This document shows, piece by piece, positions 36,570-47,590 of a DNA stretch of 64,000 nt. The DNA is taken from the NCBI GenBank assembly GCA_020091685.1, contig CM034607.1:4502630-4566629 (forward strand). The letters are read 5' to 3'. Position 1 is the first letter of the stretch. Each line of letters begins with the position of its first letter. The translations under genes were made by a program, and so were the position numbers. Under the pieces are notes generated by a model that worked only from the letters and a program-made list of their open reading frames with translations, ran no database searches and was not told the origin of the DNA. Origin of the DNA: Lutjanus erythropterus. Taxonomy: Eukaryota; Chordata; Actinopteri; Lutjaniformes; Lutjanidae.

Positions 36570-36950
36570 GGCGAGAGGATGGAGATCTGCTGGGGTTGTG
36601 TGTGTGCAGTCGGCAGCATCTCATCTTGTTGAAATGTAACAAAATCCAGCAGCAGTGGCATCACAATGGCGAGCTCTGCGGAGAGGTAAAGCTTCTGTTT
36701 GGAATTACCTCGGCGCTGCCTCCAGAGCAACCTCCACCTTTCAAGCTCTATCCCACAAGCAATAAATGCTTACACTGAAAGTGTTCAGACGGTGCAAGCT
36801 CGAGGTGAGAGTGCTTAAATAAATCGGGGGAAATCGAGGAGTGACAGGGAACCCGCTGAACGCAAACACAGCTTGTTCTTTGTCTTCAGACAAGCCTTGG
36901 CCACTTCTGTCCGGTGTATGATCCAATCTAGGCCTTGACTGTGAGTTTGA
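36570..36950. promoter_or_regulatory. Candidate conserved non-coding element
   Basis: GC-balanced and repeat-free, with ATCACAATGGCGAG (SOX-like), CAAGCAATAAATGC and TAAATAAATCGGGG (Hox/Cdx-like), and paired CTCGAG-like words. Overlapping frames on both strands are not credible. Confidence 0.38.
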
Positions 36951-37460
36951 TCACTCAGATAGGGCCAATAAAAACAGTCTTTTCTCACCATATAACAATA
37001 AAAAATTACGTTCTGTTTAATGTCATGCCTTCAACCATATTTTTGCCCCATAAAGTACAACCTCTACCAGTATCTGTGTGTTGAAGGGATGCCCCAGTGA
37101 TTTAGTGTTGCACTTCTACAAAAGTTGGGCTCCTAAACTTCATATAAGGCAATTCAATAGCATCTGTTCTTACGTCTCCCTACCTGGTAAATGTCCACAC
37201 CTTTAAAACTCAATGACACAAGTTGGTAAGGCAGGCTTTGTGTTAAAATTACGGTTGTTCTGCCTGTGGTACAGTCTAAAACCCTGGCTTATGTATCGGC
37301 TAGTATGAACGTGTATGCACAAATCCAATATCACACAATTTAGTAGTGCTGAAACACACACTGGCATTGGATCGGTACTCTGAATTAGCTGATACACAAA
37401 GTTCAGGTGCCAGAATCGGTAGCAGGAAGGCAAGAACAGTACTGGAACATCTCTAGTTAA
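36951..37460. other. Intronic DNA, nothing recognised
   Basis: No repeat or coding signal of note. Confidence 0.4.
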
Positions 37461-37740
37461 AATCAGGTGTGTAATGATACATTCAATGTTCAGCAATCAA
37501 AAATGATTAATCCAAAGCGAAAATATCGATCTATACCCTGTTTTTAAGATATAGCTTTATTTTGAAATATCCACGGCATGTCTGTATAACAAATGTCTGT
37601 CTAATATTGATCACAGACCCCTGAATTGAATTGAATCAAAATAGTACCGTTGAAGAATAAGTGTTATTGGCAAATACTGTATTGTCCAAAGAATTGATAC
37701 AATATTGTATCACAATGAAACCTGAGATTTATACACTGCT
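37461..37740. repeat. Probable decayed MITE fragment
   Basis: GTGTAATGATACATTC near 37468 and GATACAATATTGTATCAC near 37697 have the imperfect inverted look of a fish repeat, but ends cannot be placed. Confidence 0.3.
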
Positions 37741-37849
37741 GACACACTATACTGATGTATACTGACTATACGATATAAACATTCACTTAGGTTTCATTTT
37801 CACTTTATTTCATGCTGTACAATATGAGTATCTCACTCAGGTATACTGT

Positions 37850-38085
37850 CATTGCAACTGTGCAACATTTTACTCCGTGCAATGGTGTAAATTTGTTGTT
37901 GTTTGTATTGTATATACTTTTATATTTCCTTGTTTAAATTGTTCATATATTTTTTATATTTTCTTGTTATATTGTTCCTCTTATTTCTGACTTATTACTT
38001 ATTGTTTTTTATTGATATTTATTCTATTTTGCTATCCATACATTGGTGCTGTAACACTGCAAAGGATTATCTTATCTTATTTACA
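37850..38085 (+). repeat. Possible LINE 3'-tail relic ending in TTATC repeats
   Basis: A T-rich stretch runs through TTATTTCTGAC and TATTGTTTTTTATTG into GCTGTAACACTGC and AAAGGATTATCTTATCTTAT. That kind of 3' untranslated end with short TTATC repeats is common on fish non-LTR elements. No coding part is left. Confidence 0.35.
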
Positions 38086-38486
38086 CCACTAGTTAGGACG
38101 TGTTGTCACACCCAATCCAATATAAAACTGATATAAAACTCCCTCCTGAGCCAGGACTGTTTTCACAGGCTGCCTGGTATGCTATGTGACAAACAAACTG
38201 ATTTTCAAGTGAATAGATGGTGCAGTGCCCCTTAAACATTCCCACATGTTACAGGCAATGAGGGAAAGCAAACAAACAGTGTGACCAATTAAAATCAAGA
38301 ACACGGGCGGCTTTGTCATCTCATCAACTTAGGCTCAACATGAAGATGGTGCTATATTAACCTCTTGAACTGGGAATTTCCCCTCAAATTTTCCTGCAAG
38401 TAATGCTAAAGTTAGAGTATACACACTGTATGACACTGTTACATAGCTATTCTCCTGCACTTCTTTCAAGCTGCCCTTATAGACAA
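38086..38486. other. Intronic DNA, nothing recognised
   Basis: No repeat or coding signal seen. Confidence 0.4.
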
Positions 38487-38782
38487 CTATAGACAACAAT
38501 TATTTTGATAATCAATTAAGTGATTTGAGTAATTTTTTAAGAAAAATAGTCAAGTTCTCTGATTCCAGCTTCATAAATGTGAATATTTTTAGGTTTATGA
38601 CAATAAACTGAATGTCTTTGAATTGTGGACAAAACAAGACATTTGAGGACGTTATCCTGGGCTTTGGGAAACACTGATCAACATTTTTCACCATTTTTTG
38701 GAAACTTTATCAACCCCAAAACTAATCGATTCATCAAGAAAATAATCAACAATGAAAATAATCGTTAGCTGCAGCACTCCTC
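38487..38782 (-). mobile_element. hAT-like MITE, family A, copy 5 (reverse orientation)
   Basis: AATTATTTTGATAATCAATTA, TCTCTGATTCCAGCTTC, AACAAGACATTTGAGGACG, TGGGCTTTGGGAAACACTGA, and AAAATAATCGTTAGCTGCAG near the right end give the reverse family-A order. Terminal repeats are partly eroded. Confidence 0.8.
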
Positions 38783-39555
38783 CTCTTCCCACTTACTGGC
38801 CTGGTCTTAAGTTTCTGACCCCGACATTATTTTTATCATGAACAATAAGTGCTCTGAATAATGAAAAGTTTGAACATAGTTCCATGAACACTGAGCAAAC
38901 TTCATCTTGTTGATGGATACAGTTGAAAGCACCAGAGCAAGTGATTTTAACAAGAAGAACTGTCAATTCCGCTGACAGAATATAGATGAACTTGACACAA
39001 ATGACACATATGGGGAACTTTATGATCTCTATGACCAAACAGGGAGTCCACTATGGTTCTCAATGATAATATGAACCTGGAATTTAATGTTGGTTTTGCA
39101 AAGTTGCTGAAAATGCTGCTGAAGCCTCTGACAGGTGGTGACATAATCTACCTGTGACAACATATCATAGTGATTGACAAGTAGTGCATGCAGGACAGAG
39201 AGCCAGCCAGTCAAAATGTTGACACTCTGAGTGCTTTCACATCTAACCTGTTTGATGTGGTTCAAGTAAACCCTGGTGCATTCGCCAGTTTGACTTTATT
39301 CACTTGATGTGAAAGCTGTCTGGTGCAGACCAACTTGCACCAGCCACAGGAATGCGTGATAAGAGATGTCTAATTTTTAGCATGAATTCAAAATTACTAT
39401 TAAATTCACTGGATCCATGCGCTGAACGAAGAACGTGATCTCCAAAGCAATCTATGTAAGGGATCTATATAATTATGCAGGAGTAATGATGGTAACACAC
39501 ATGAGATTCAGCAGATGAGTGTTGAGATTTCCTTGATGCATCAGTCAACAGATGT
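38783..39555. other. Intronic DNA with a weak repeat end
   Basis: 39228-39330 (GTGCTTTCACATCTAACCTG ... TGATGTGAAAGC) is reminiscent of a fish repeat whose ends read GCTTTCACA; the other end was not found. Otherwise unrecognised. Confidence 0.35.
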
Positions 39556-39870
39556 TAAAACAGAGGTGTGTTGTGTGTGTTGAAATGTAAGCAGTGAAAG
39601 AAGTCTGCTGAAGAGTGAAAGATGAAAGCAGTTTAACTGTCAGTTTAAGTGGAAGCTATTAAAGCGTTTGAGATTTCATTTGAAGTCTAAGCTCTGAAAG
39701 TAGTTGAACTGTCACTTGAAGAGTAAGAGATGAATGCAGCTGAAATGCCAGGTGATGTATAAGTGGTAAAAAATTGTTGAAATTTCCTTTGAAGTAGCAT
39801 GGAGAGAGTCCAAATATGTAAGCAGTTAAATTGTCAGTTGGTATGTAAGATCTGCAAAGGACAGATGGTA
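39556..39870. repeat. Degenerate tandem repeat of a GAAAGCAGTTGAAYTGTCAG-type unit
   Basis: Words such as GATGAAAGCAGTTTAACTGTCAG, GAAAGTAGTTGAACTGTCAC, GATGAATGCAGCTGAAATGCCAG and GTAAGCAGTTAAATTGTCAG recur at roughly 40-80-base spacing. Related pieces reappear at 40817-40880 and 41600-41735, so the original array has been split by two MITE-type insertions. Confidence 0.7.
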
Positions 39871-39873
39871 ATA

Positions 39874-40816
39874 TTTTTAAGGAATGGTCACACCGGCTAC
39901 CAAGCCACTAAATTTGGCTTAAGTACATTTCTGGTGGCCCAAATGTAAAGTAATGTAAAACCAATGCAGAAAAAAACATTTAAAGCCACTTAACACAGCC
40001 TTCCTGAACTGTGACACAGTGTTGTCCACTTTTCCCACGTGGTGCTTACCGAATGCATCGTTTCTCAGCTGGTTAAAGAAAACTGGTGGCACACACGACA
40101 ATATATTACATACTTAGATGTGTCATATTCTAGTTACTTAAATTCTTGCTTGCATTCAGTCCCAGTTTTGCCTTGTTTCTTTTTGCATAGTCCACCTTGA
40201 GTAGGGTTAGTAAACCCGTACTCTTTGCTGTATTTGTAGAATATTGAACTATAAGGCACAAATTAATCAGGGTGTTTGTGGAACGGTAACATTGAGTTGG
40301 GGATATTTGGTGGCCACTCAGAAAAGTAACTTTTGTTGCAGAATCTCAAAAATAATGGAAGTGAATGGTGAACACTTTTCAACTGGAAAAAACAACTGGA
40401 AAAAAACAAACATAAAATACATCCATACTGCTCGTCTGGTGTAATCTGAGTCTCCTAAAGCCCCGACATGTCCCGACACACCGTCACACCATACATATCC
40501 AGTTTAGACAGTGTGTATGTGCACATGAATGGGGATCCAAGTTAAGGATCTACAGTGAAGATTCTAAGATGCTAAAAACAGACTTGGATTACACCAGACG
40601 AGCAGTATGGAGGCATTTTAAATTTTTAATTATGTTGTTTTTTTTACATTTGAAAACTGGTCACCATTCACTTCCATTATTTACTATACTATACTATTTT
40701 CCTGTGAAACTCCAGCAGTGACTGTGGATTAAAAAACTAAACCCAGCCTTCAATTGGCATGAGGCTGAGCAGATAATGACTGAATTTTCATTTTTGGGTG
40801 AACTATACCTTTAAAG
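39874..40816. mobile_element. MITE-type element with a long internal inverted repeat, inserted in the tandem array
   Basis: The right end, reverse-complemented, reads TTTAAAGGTATAGTTCACCC, a well-known fish MITE end. The likely left end, TTTTAAGGAATGGTCACACC at 39876, is a diverged inverted match. The core contains arms 40350-40448 and 40583-40681 that are near-complementary: AATAATGGAAGTGAATGGTG and CATACTGCTCGTCTGGTGTA in one, their complements in the other. No coding sequence. The left boundary is less certain than the right. Confidence 0.6.
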
Positions 40817-41029
40817 TTGTGAAGGGTAAGTAATGACACCATTTTAACTGTAAGTGTAAGACAGTTGAATGGTTCTGCTGCTGATTTTAAATGAGAAATC
40901 TGTAATATATTTATTGTAATAAATCACAAAATGACCAGGATGTGTGAGATCAAGGAAACATGTTAAGTTGAAATACTCGCTTCACTTGACATGAAAGCTG
41001 CAGCTGCGGTGTCCATCATTGAAATTTCC
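40817..41029. repeat. Continuation of the split tandem array, then ordinary intron
   Basis: 40817-40880 holds GTAAGTAATGACACC, TTTTAACTGTAAGTG and AGACAGTTGAATGG, resembling the units at 39556-39870. The rest is unrecognised. Confidence 0.5.
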
Positions 41030-41582
41030 ATTCCGAACCAAAATATGTTTGTCTGTTTCACATTAATCACAGTTGAAATTAATGCAGAATTTTTTGCCAA
41101 ATAAGTAAGTGAATGTTTATGAGTCGTTAGAAGTCATTAATAATCTTGTAGAGGGCGTAGATGTTTATAACAATTAAACTGAGCAAAATGTTAATGGAGT
41201 TTGGCAGGCAGTGAGACAGGCAACTCATCATGCAGAGTGTGTTATTTCAGAGCAGTGAGCTTTCGTTTTCAGGATAGCGAGCCTAACTTTACATCGACAG
41301 ACAACTGACAGTTATAAACAGCTGATCAGCTTACAGTGGAGGACTCGTCCTCGCTTGTAATTGTCAGTTTGACAAAAGTTTGTGTCCATTCTGCGCTCCT
41401 GTGGTGCTCCCACAGCCTGCCTGACTCTGTCATGTCTGTGGAGGAGGGGACGGTGGGTAAACAATATTAACCTCTATATATATTAGCCTATTTAATATAC
41501 AGTCTATGGTTCCAACTCACTACTAAACCGCTGTACTCATTTTTGTGCATGCATTGGTTACATATTGCTCTTTTAAGGTCAA
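41030..41582 (+). mobile_element. MITE-type repeat E, copy 1
   Basis: Shares many long words in the same order and orientation with 56065-56581: GTTTCACATTAATCA, TAATCTTGTAGAGGGC, ATGGAGTTTGGCAGGCAGTG, GACAGTTATAAACAGCTGAT and TTACAGTGGAGGACT. It ends CATATTGCTCTTTTAA. The left end is decayed here. Confidence 0.75.
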
Positions 41583-41735
41583 AAATCAAGAACAGTAAAT
41601 TGTGTCACTTAAAATGGTCAATGCTTTGATGCATAAATTCTCTGTGAAGAGTGGAAATTAAAGTATGAAAACTCTGAAGAGATTTTTTGCTAAAAGTTGA
41701 AGAGCTGAAAACTCAAAGGTTTGAAAGTGACCTCC
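41583..41735. repeat. Third remnant of the split tandem array
   Basis: GAAAACTCTGAAGAG, AAAAGTTGAAGAGCTGAAAAC and GGTTTGAAAGTGAC resemble degraded units of the 39556-39870 array. Confidence 0.4.
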
Positions 41736-42059
41736 ATCACCCTGTCTCCACTTTTGTCAGTTTCTGTGCTTTACACTGTCCTCTGATTTCATTAATCATG
41801 CTGCTCTCCCTACTTGCTTTACACACTGTAATATACTTCTGATGCCTCTTAAGCACCACTTTAACTAAAGTGTGGCTATTATTATCTATAAGATGAAGTC
41901 TAGGGATGAAGTCAAATAACGTTTCAATAATATATCAGAGTATCTTCCTCTGGACTCCCTGCAAGACCTGGCTCTGCCATTACATAGTCCTCAGAGGGCA
42001 CACACACACTCACAGCAAGGTCACAGAGACCTGCCGACTCAGCTCGCCATTGTGAGTGA
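41736..42059. other. Intronic DNA, nothing recognised
   Basis: No repeat or coding signal seen. Confidence 0.4.
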
Positions 42060-42480
42060 ATGTCTTGTTAGCTGTTCTCTTAATATCGTATGCAGAGCTG
42101 ATGGCAGGGCGCTCTCACAGAAATGAACACATTCTCTGTGGGGACAAAATTAAATGAGGGAGGAAAATTGCCAAGTTACAGTGAAAAAGAAACACGTCGA
42201 GCAGTCTGGGTGAGCGAGCGCAGCGCTGTCAAAACTGCGGCACTATTACATTAGTATCATAAAAGACGGCACGCTGAGCTCATTGAGGACAGAGAAGGTG
42301 TATCAGAGGAGGCACGGGGTGACCTCCCGGGCTAACCAAATAAAACAATCTCTCAGTGCCCTCCCCACAGTCATCATGGCAACATTGATTAGGTTGCACT
42401 CTGAACATTGATTTCACGTCACTCCTCTATTGAGATGGGCTCGCATAGACTGCAATCACTCACAGCCAGAAACATTCAGT
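42060..42480. promoter_or_regulatory. Candidate conserved non-coding element
   Basis: Repeat-free and GC-balanced, with GACAAAATTAAATGAGG, GCGCTGTCAAAACTGCGG, CTAACCAAATAAAACAATC (FOX-like), two copies of AACATTGATT (42382, 42405), and CTATTGAGATGGG. Strong texture; not aligned. Confidence 0.4.
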
Positions 42481-43106
42481 CTATCTATAATTCACTGTGT
42501 CCTTCGTCCTCCTGATCTCGCTCCCCGCCCTGCGCAGATACATCTGCTCTGCGCTGAGCATAACAACAACATGGAGATATTTTTTTTTCCACTGGACAAT
42601 TTCCTACACAGATACAAAATCTAAGTATAAAGCCATTTTCAAACATGCAATTTGTCACATTGCTGGCTCCATCTGCCTGTAATAGCTTTTGGGCTTTCAA
42701 ACATAGGTCTCCGTCATGTAAATGCTCCCTAAATGTTCTATTCAAACACAACACAGAAAAAAAAAGCCACAATGTAGGTACAATATTTAGCATCTAACAT
42801 GCAAGCGGGACCAGCGGTGCTCCCAGTTCTCTCACCGGCTCATGTGGAAATACTTATCTATCGCAGGAACCTTTATTAATGACAGTTGTTAGTGTGAGCA
42901 GCGAGCGCCCGTGCTTCTCACTAGTGGATACCCGAATTAAATTTCTCATTTAGGAGATAGACTCCAGAATTGTGCTCAAAATAATCTAGTCTGACAGTGC
43001 CCAAACATAGTTAATTGAGCGACAAGATGTTAAGTTATATCTCATTTAATTTTATGATTATTAAGCTGACTGTAAAGGTTTTTGGTGGATATTCATACTT
43101 TAAGAC
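42481..43106. other. Intronic DNA, nothing recognised
   Basis: Overlapping short frames on both strands at 42430-42793 are not credible. 42860-43000 may be single-copy regulatory DNA, without strong evidence. Confidence 0.35.
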
Positions 43107-43370
43107 TAGGGCTGAAATGATTTCGAAAAAATATCTAATTGCGATGTGATTTGCGATATTAGAGGTAATGATATTTTTTACACCATTAAAAACCTGTTAA
43201 AATGACTATGGTGTGATTTTTTGCAGAAATCAGAAATCTCTGCCTCAACATTCATTCACTTAAGTTTTTTTTGACACACATTTCACCTTTAACTAATATT
43301 GCGCCTCCTGCAATTTCGCAGAAAGCCGTATTGCAATTCCCATAAAATTATGATAAACTGTGCAGCCCTA
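43107..43370. mobile_element. hAT-like MITE, family B, copy 2, perfect 8-bp duplication
   Basis: A 264-bp element with ends TAGGGCTGAAATGATTTCG and (reverse complement) TAGGGCTGCACAGTTTATC. Flanks 43099-43106 and 43371-43378 are both TTTAAGAC. Contains AATATCTAATTGCGATG, ATTTGCGATATTAGAGG and CTCTGCCTCAACATTCATTC. No transposase; the best-preserved family-B copy in the window. Confidence 0.92.
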
Positions 43371-43719
43371 TTTAAGACATTAACTAGGGTTGTTGCATTA
43401 ACCACAACTTTGACAGACAACCACAACAACCACAACGTGCCTGAGTTTTCTTCTTCTTACACTTCAATGCATGTTAAATGAATGAATCAATGCTGCAAAA
43501 TATTAGACAAGCTGAGGGTCAATAACAGGTTTTAAATTCAAGTTTGAAGTGCATGACTTGACTTCCAAACTTGGAAGCTGCGAGTTTTGTTGTGTTTTAT
43601 GTTGTTTTGGTGTTTATTTCTTAATTCAGGGAGAATGATAGTGGATTTTTGAACCCGGTATTGATAACTCGGATGCTTATTGATTTGGTATTTGTAATAT
43701 TATCTGGAGGTTCAGTTTT
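43371..43719. other. Intron between two family-B copies, with a repeat-like start
   Basis: 43385-43440 (TAGGGTTGTTGCATTAACC, repeated ACAACCACAAC) looks like the end of another MITE. The rest is unrecognised. Confidence 0.35.
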
Positions 43720-44064
43720 TAAGACTGAATAATTTTGAAGAAATATCTAACTGCAGTTATTTTGATATTGTTATTGCGCTGTATGATTTGCCACATTAGA
43801 GGAAAAGGATAATTTTTACATCATTATTCAAATTTTCATAAAAAACACATGATCGGTGTGTTATGTTTTTCAGGGATCTGTACTAAACAAAGGTGTTTTC
43901 TTAAGTCTAGAGAATGATGTGTTGACCAGGACACCTCTGCAACACCACAATATTGAATTTAAAATGGTATATTTACACACACTTCACCTTGAACAAATAA
44001 TGTGCATCCTGAGATTTGACCATATTGTAATTTCGATAAAATTTCTATTAACTGTTCAGCCCTA
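43720..44064. mobile_element. hAT-like MITE, family B, copy 3
   Basis: The left end is mutated (TAAGACTGAATAATTTTG), but the right end, reverse-complemented, is TAGGGCTGAACAGTTAATA. Shared words include AAATATCTAACTGCAG, CACATTAGAGGAAAAGG and ACACACTTCACCTTGAAC. Flanks TCAGTTTT and GTGGTTTT match at 5 of 8. Confidence 0.8.
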
Positions 44065-45009
44065 GTGGTTTTTTTCTTCTTAGAATGAATGAAAACCCAT
44101 TTTTATTAACTGATCTGATGCAAGAGGATTCACCTCTATAATTAAAAATGGGCTCATTTACAAGAGTCTGTGGTTTATTAAAGCGATTTCATTTTTTTGT
44201 GGATAAGAAATGATAAGCATGGGTGAGATTTGCATGACAATTACTTTAAGTAGGTGGAACAAAACACACTGACTATGCATGTGAACTGAATGTCTTCAGT
44301 ACAGACTGGAGACATGTTCCAAGTGTCACAAAACTACATCTGTGACTTTAATCAAAAATAGACTTATAGAGAGCGACTTGGAAAATGACATCTGCTCAAA
44401 CATTTAACAAATGAAGTGCATGACTAAAGAGGGTTTAAATGTTTTTGTAAGAGTGATTTGTTAATGGTACGTTCCTTAACTCATACATAAATGACAAATA
44501 CATTCCAGCCACACAACTGTGTGCAAATTAAATCGATATGAAGCAGGCACATGTCAGTGTTGCAGCCCGAGGTCTCGAGTCAGCAACACCACAAGGCCTT
44601 ATATTAAAAAGCATGTATGCTCAGTCAACCTACACTGTATAAATAAATGTCAAATAAATATTAAAGATGGTACAGTCCATTAGCACTCAACATTTTCTCA
44701 GTGCTTTCTTATTGATCTCACGCATTACAGTGTTGTCAGCTAGAAATGGGTTGATTATCCAGTTTTCACCTGACCTTACAGTGAATCAAAAAATCATTAG
44801 CAATTATACTGAGATCAACAAATGTGTACAGACATTTCATTGTCTTGTGGACATGCCTGCGAATACGCACTTTGAAATTATGCCTAGAATAAGATGGAAG
44901 TGATGCTAATAGTGATAAGAAACTATTCTGAGCTTGCTATCGAGGTTTCGTCAAATCGAAGACATATTGTTTTCATAACATCAGTATCTCATTTTGTATT
45001 TTATAGGAA
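44065..45009. other. Intronic DNA, nothing recognised
   Basis: AT-rich; the open frame at 44667-44903 has no recognisable features. Confidence 0.4.
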
Positions 45010-46330
45010 CACTGTCTTCGATCTAAGTGGCTTCGACACAGGATTCTAGTGTCCTGGTGTCCTAGCCCCCCCACCCCACCCCCCGGTGCCAGCTGCTGGG
45101 GATTCGTCACCTGAATGAAATCAAAGCCCTGGCAGGAAGCTCGGTGTGTGTGGCGGCTGCTAAGGCCGGGGGCTCGCTCGGCCTGGCTGTCTGCGCGGAG
45201 CTCGCTGCCAAAACAGTAATGGAATCTCACCGTAGCCTTGCTCTGCATTGGAACCGTTTGTCCCTGTGCCAAGATTTCTCTGTTTACCCACACATGAGCC
45301 CCTGGGCGGGAGCTAACCCCCTCACCTCTGCAGGAAGAGGGTTGCATGTCCGCGCGGCGCGGTGGAGACTCTGGAAAAAGGAACGAAGGATCCACCCAGA
45401 GATGATTTACACTGATCCATTAGCTCGCCTTAAAACAGCATTAATGCAGCTTTTCCCTGCTGAACTGCCATGGAAATAAAAGGGGAGACACCCCCCATTA
45501 AGAGCCGAGGCTTGAAGGTGATAGCTGTTGAAAGCGGACCACAAAAGGGCACATTAAGAATTCAACAGCGAGCGCAGCCACATCAGCTGGAAAACCAACT
45601 GAGGCATGCATGGAGACAATTAACCAGAGATTTACTGCAAGAAGGATGATCAGGAAAGGTATGGGGAATCTGCCGTTTCCCCTTGTGGTCTCCTATGAAA
45701 CGCACTCTTTGATTAACGGTAGCTCGGGGCGTTGCCAGTGCAGTGACTGGTATCAAAATGGGAAGGCCGGTTGTGTGAATGGCTCCCACAGGCTCCATAG
45801 TGCTGCATCTGGCGTGCAGGTGACCTACAGCCGGCGCGGCGCGGCACAACTACCTTGAAACTCCAACTATCTTTACACCGAGCGTTTAATTAATCTTATC
45901 AAGGGCAGACGTGTGCATGGCGAGGACAGCTGAGGCGACTGAGTGAATGAAAATACTCTTTGGTGGTTGATGATAAGAGCTACAGATAGCTTTCAGATAG
46001 GCAGCGGAGAGGGATCAGAGCTGCCTGAGAGGCAAAGAGAGGGGGTGATTTGGAACACAATCCCCAAGTGATAAAAAATACATCATTCCCACGCCTGCCG
46101 CGCCGTTGTCTGCTGACTGAAACACATTATGGGCTGATTTTAAGGCGGCTGTGAAGTGTATGCTACAGTGGAGCCTGTGGGTGTAGCCTGGCTCCCGCTG
46201 CACTATTGATTCAGCAGCACTGCAGTTTAGAGAAGCATTGGCTGGCTGTGAGAAATGGAAAATAAACAGAGAGGACCACGTGGGAGCTGTGGGAGCTCCA
46301 TGGGAGCAGACCAACAGACCCTGAACCAGT
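45010..46330. promoter_or_regulatory. Largest GC-balanced, repeat-free block (candidate enhancer cluster)
   Basis: 1.3 kb with a marked GC rise and no transposon words. 45060-45360 is GC-rich; 45430-45900 alternates with AT words such as ACAGCATTAATGCAGC, GACAATTAACCAGAG, TTTGATTAACGGTAGC and GAGCGTTTAATTAATC. Open frames exist on both strands at 44973-45479, 45583-45858 and 46015-46440. They overlap antiparallel, lack family motifs and have no convincing splice borders, so GC richness explains them. A spliced gene is the alternative and cannot be wholly excluded. Confidence 0.42.
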
Positions 46331-46579
46331 TAAAGAATACAGATTCATGCTTACAATCCAAAAACTTCCCACTGCTGAGGAATTTAGAGAAAGATTTTGA
46401 AGTTGGAATTCAACAGAAACAGTCAAAGTCTTACTTTTGACTTTTCAGTCCTTTCTTCTTAACCCTTTCACTTCACACCGCAGTTCAGTTTTGACAAACC
46501 TCTCAGACTTAAAACCAGTTTCTGAAAGAGCATCCAAATTGATCTGTCAGAAGACTGTGAGTAAGTGTATAACATTTCT
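46331..46579. other. Intronic DNA, nothing recognised
   Basis: No repeat or coding signal seen. Confidence 0.4.
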
Positions 46580-47590
46580 TTTAGTGCCCTTTCACACGTA
46601 CCTCGTTTGGTCTGGACTTTCTGACTTTCCAGTTTGATCCGAATTAAAATTAACGGGTTTCAACCCTACCTCACACCACAGTCCAGACCAAGCAGACGAA
46701 CTTTAGTTCAACCAAAAGAGGTTGTCTCAGTTCTGCATCAAATGGAGCCATGGTTCAGTTCTTTTACAGGGTGAAAACATCTTTTTGAATGGTCCAGACT
46801 TTTGGACCGATTACAGGAAGTTCTGGCAGAGTATTGTAGGGACCGGAAAAAGGAAAAACGGCACAACAAAAGAAAATGAGCTCCAGTAGAGCATCAGAGA
46901 GGACAAGAATCAATGTCTAATTGACATTTGGCCCGATGACTTTATAAAGAAAAAAAATTCAATCACTTTTCAACGATTTTCCAACCAAAAGACAGAGAAG
47001 TATTGAATTGAACTGACAAAACTCCAACATCGAAAAAAGGATGTAGGTATGTCATGTACATATAGTTCTTTAGTGCTCTTTGATAGGGCTGCAACTAATA
47101 ATTATGTTCGTTGTCAATTATTTCAATTATTTTCTCGAGTAATCAATTAGTGGTTTGGTCAATAAAATGTCAAAAAATGGTGAAAAATGTCAATCAGTGT
47201 TTCCCAAAGCCCAAGATGACGTCCTAAAATGTCTTGTTTTGCCCACAACCGAAAGATGTTCAGTTTCCGATCATAATGGAGAATATTTACATTTAAGAAG
47301 TTGGAATCAGAGAATTTTGAGTTTTTTTCCTTAAAGACCCTGGATCCATTTAAGATTTTTGCCTGTTAAAAGGACATTTTTTTCCCATCACAGTCACCTC
47401 AGTGCTTCTCTTGGTGAGAAAAACTGGCTTTCTGAGGAGTACAGTCTAGACATGCTTGAAAAGTGCCCAATTACTTGATTAATAATTGCAGCTTTACTCT
47501 TGGATAACTGCAATGTCAAACTAAAACTAACTGGATTACAAAAACATGAACCATGGTTAGGCTGTTCAAATGTAAAAAGGCCCTTAGATT
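46580..47590. mobile_element. MITE-type element with CTTTCACA ends, split by a family-A MITE
   Basis: The left end AGTGCCCTTTCACACGTACC and the reverse complement of the right end, TAAGGGCCTTTTTACATTTG, are a degenerate inverted pair. The left arm carries several TGGTCTGGACTTT/AGTCCAGACCA words in both orientations. The nested MITE at 47084-47496 shows that this element is the older of the two. Confidence 0.5.
47084..47496 (+). mobile_element. hAT-like MITE, family A, copy 6, 8-bp duplication 7 of 8
   Basis: Left end TAGGGCTGCAACTAATAA; right end, reverse-complemented, TAAAGCTGCAATTATTAAT. Flanks 47076-47083 (CTCTTTGA) and 47497-47504 (CTCTTGGA). Middle words AATGTCAAAAAATGGTGA, GTGTTTCCCAAAGCCC and AATGTCTTGTTTTGCCC are typical. 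About 47336-47460 (GACCCTGGATCC ... CTTGAAAAGTGCC) is foreign to the family and looks like a further small insertion. Confidence 0.9.

Noticed and set aside
44973-45479. Overlapping 140- and 111-codon open frames on opposite strands
   Set aside because: They lie in a GC-rich stretch where stops are rare, overlap antiparallel, and neither shows motifs or splice borders.
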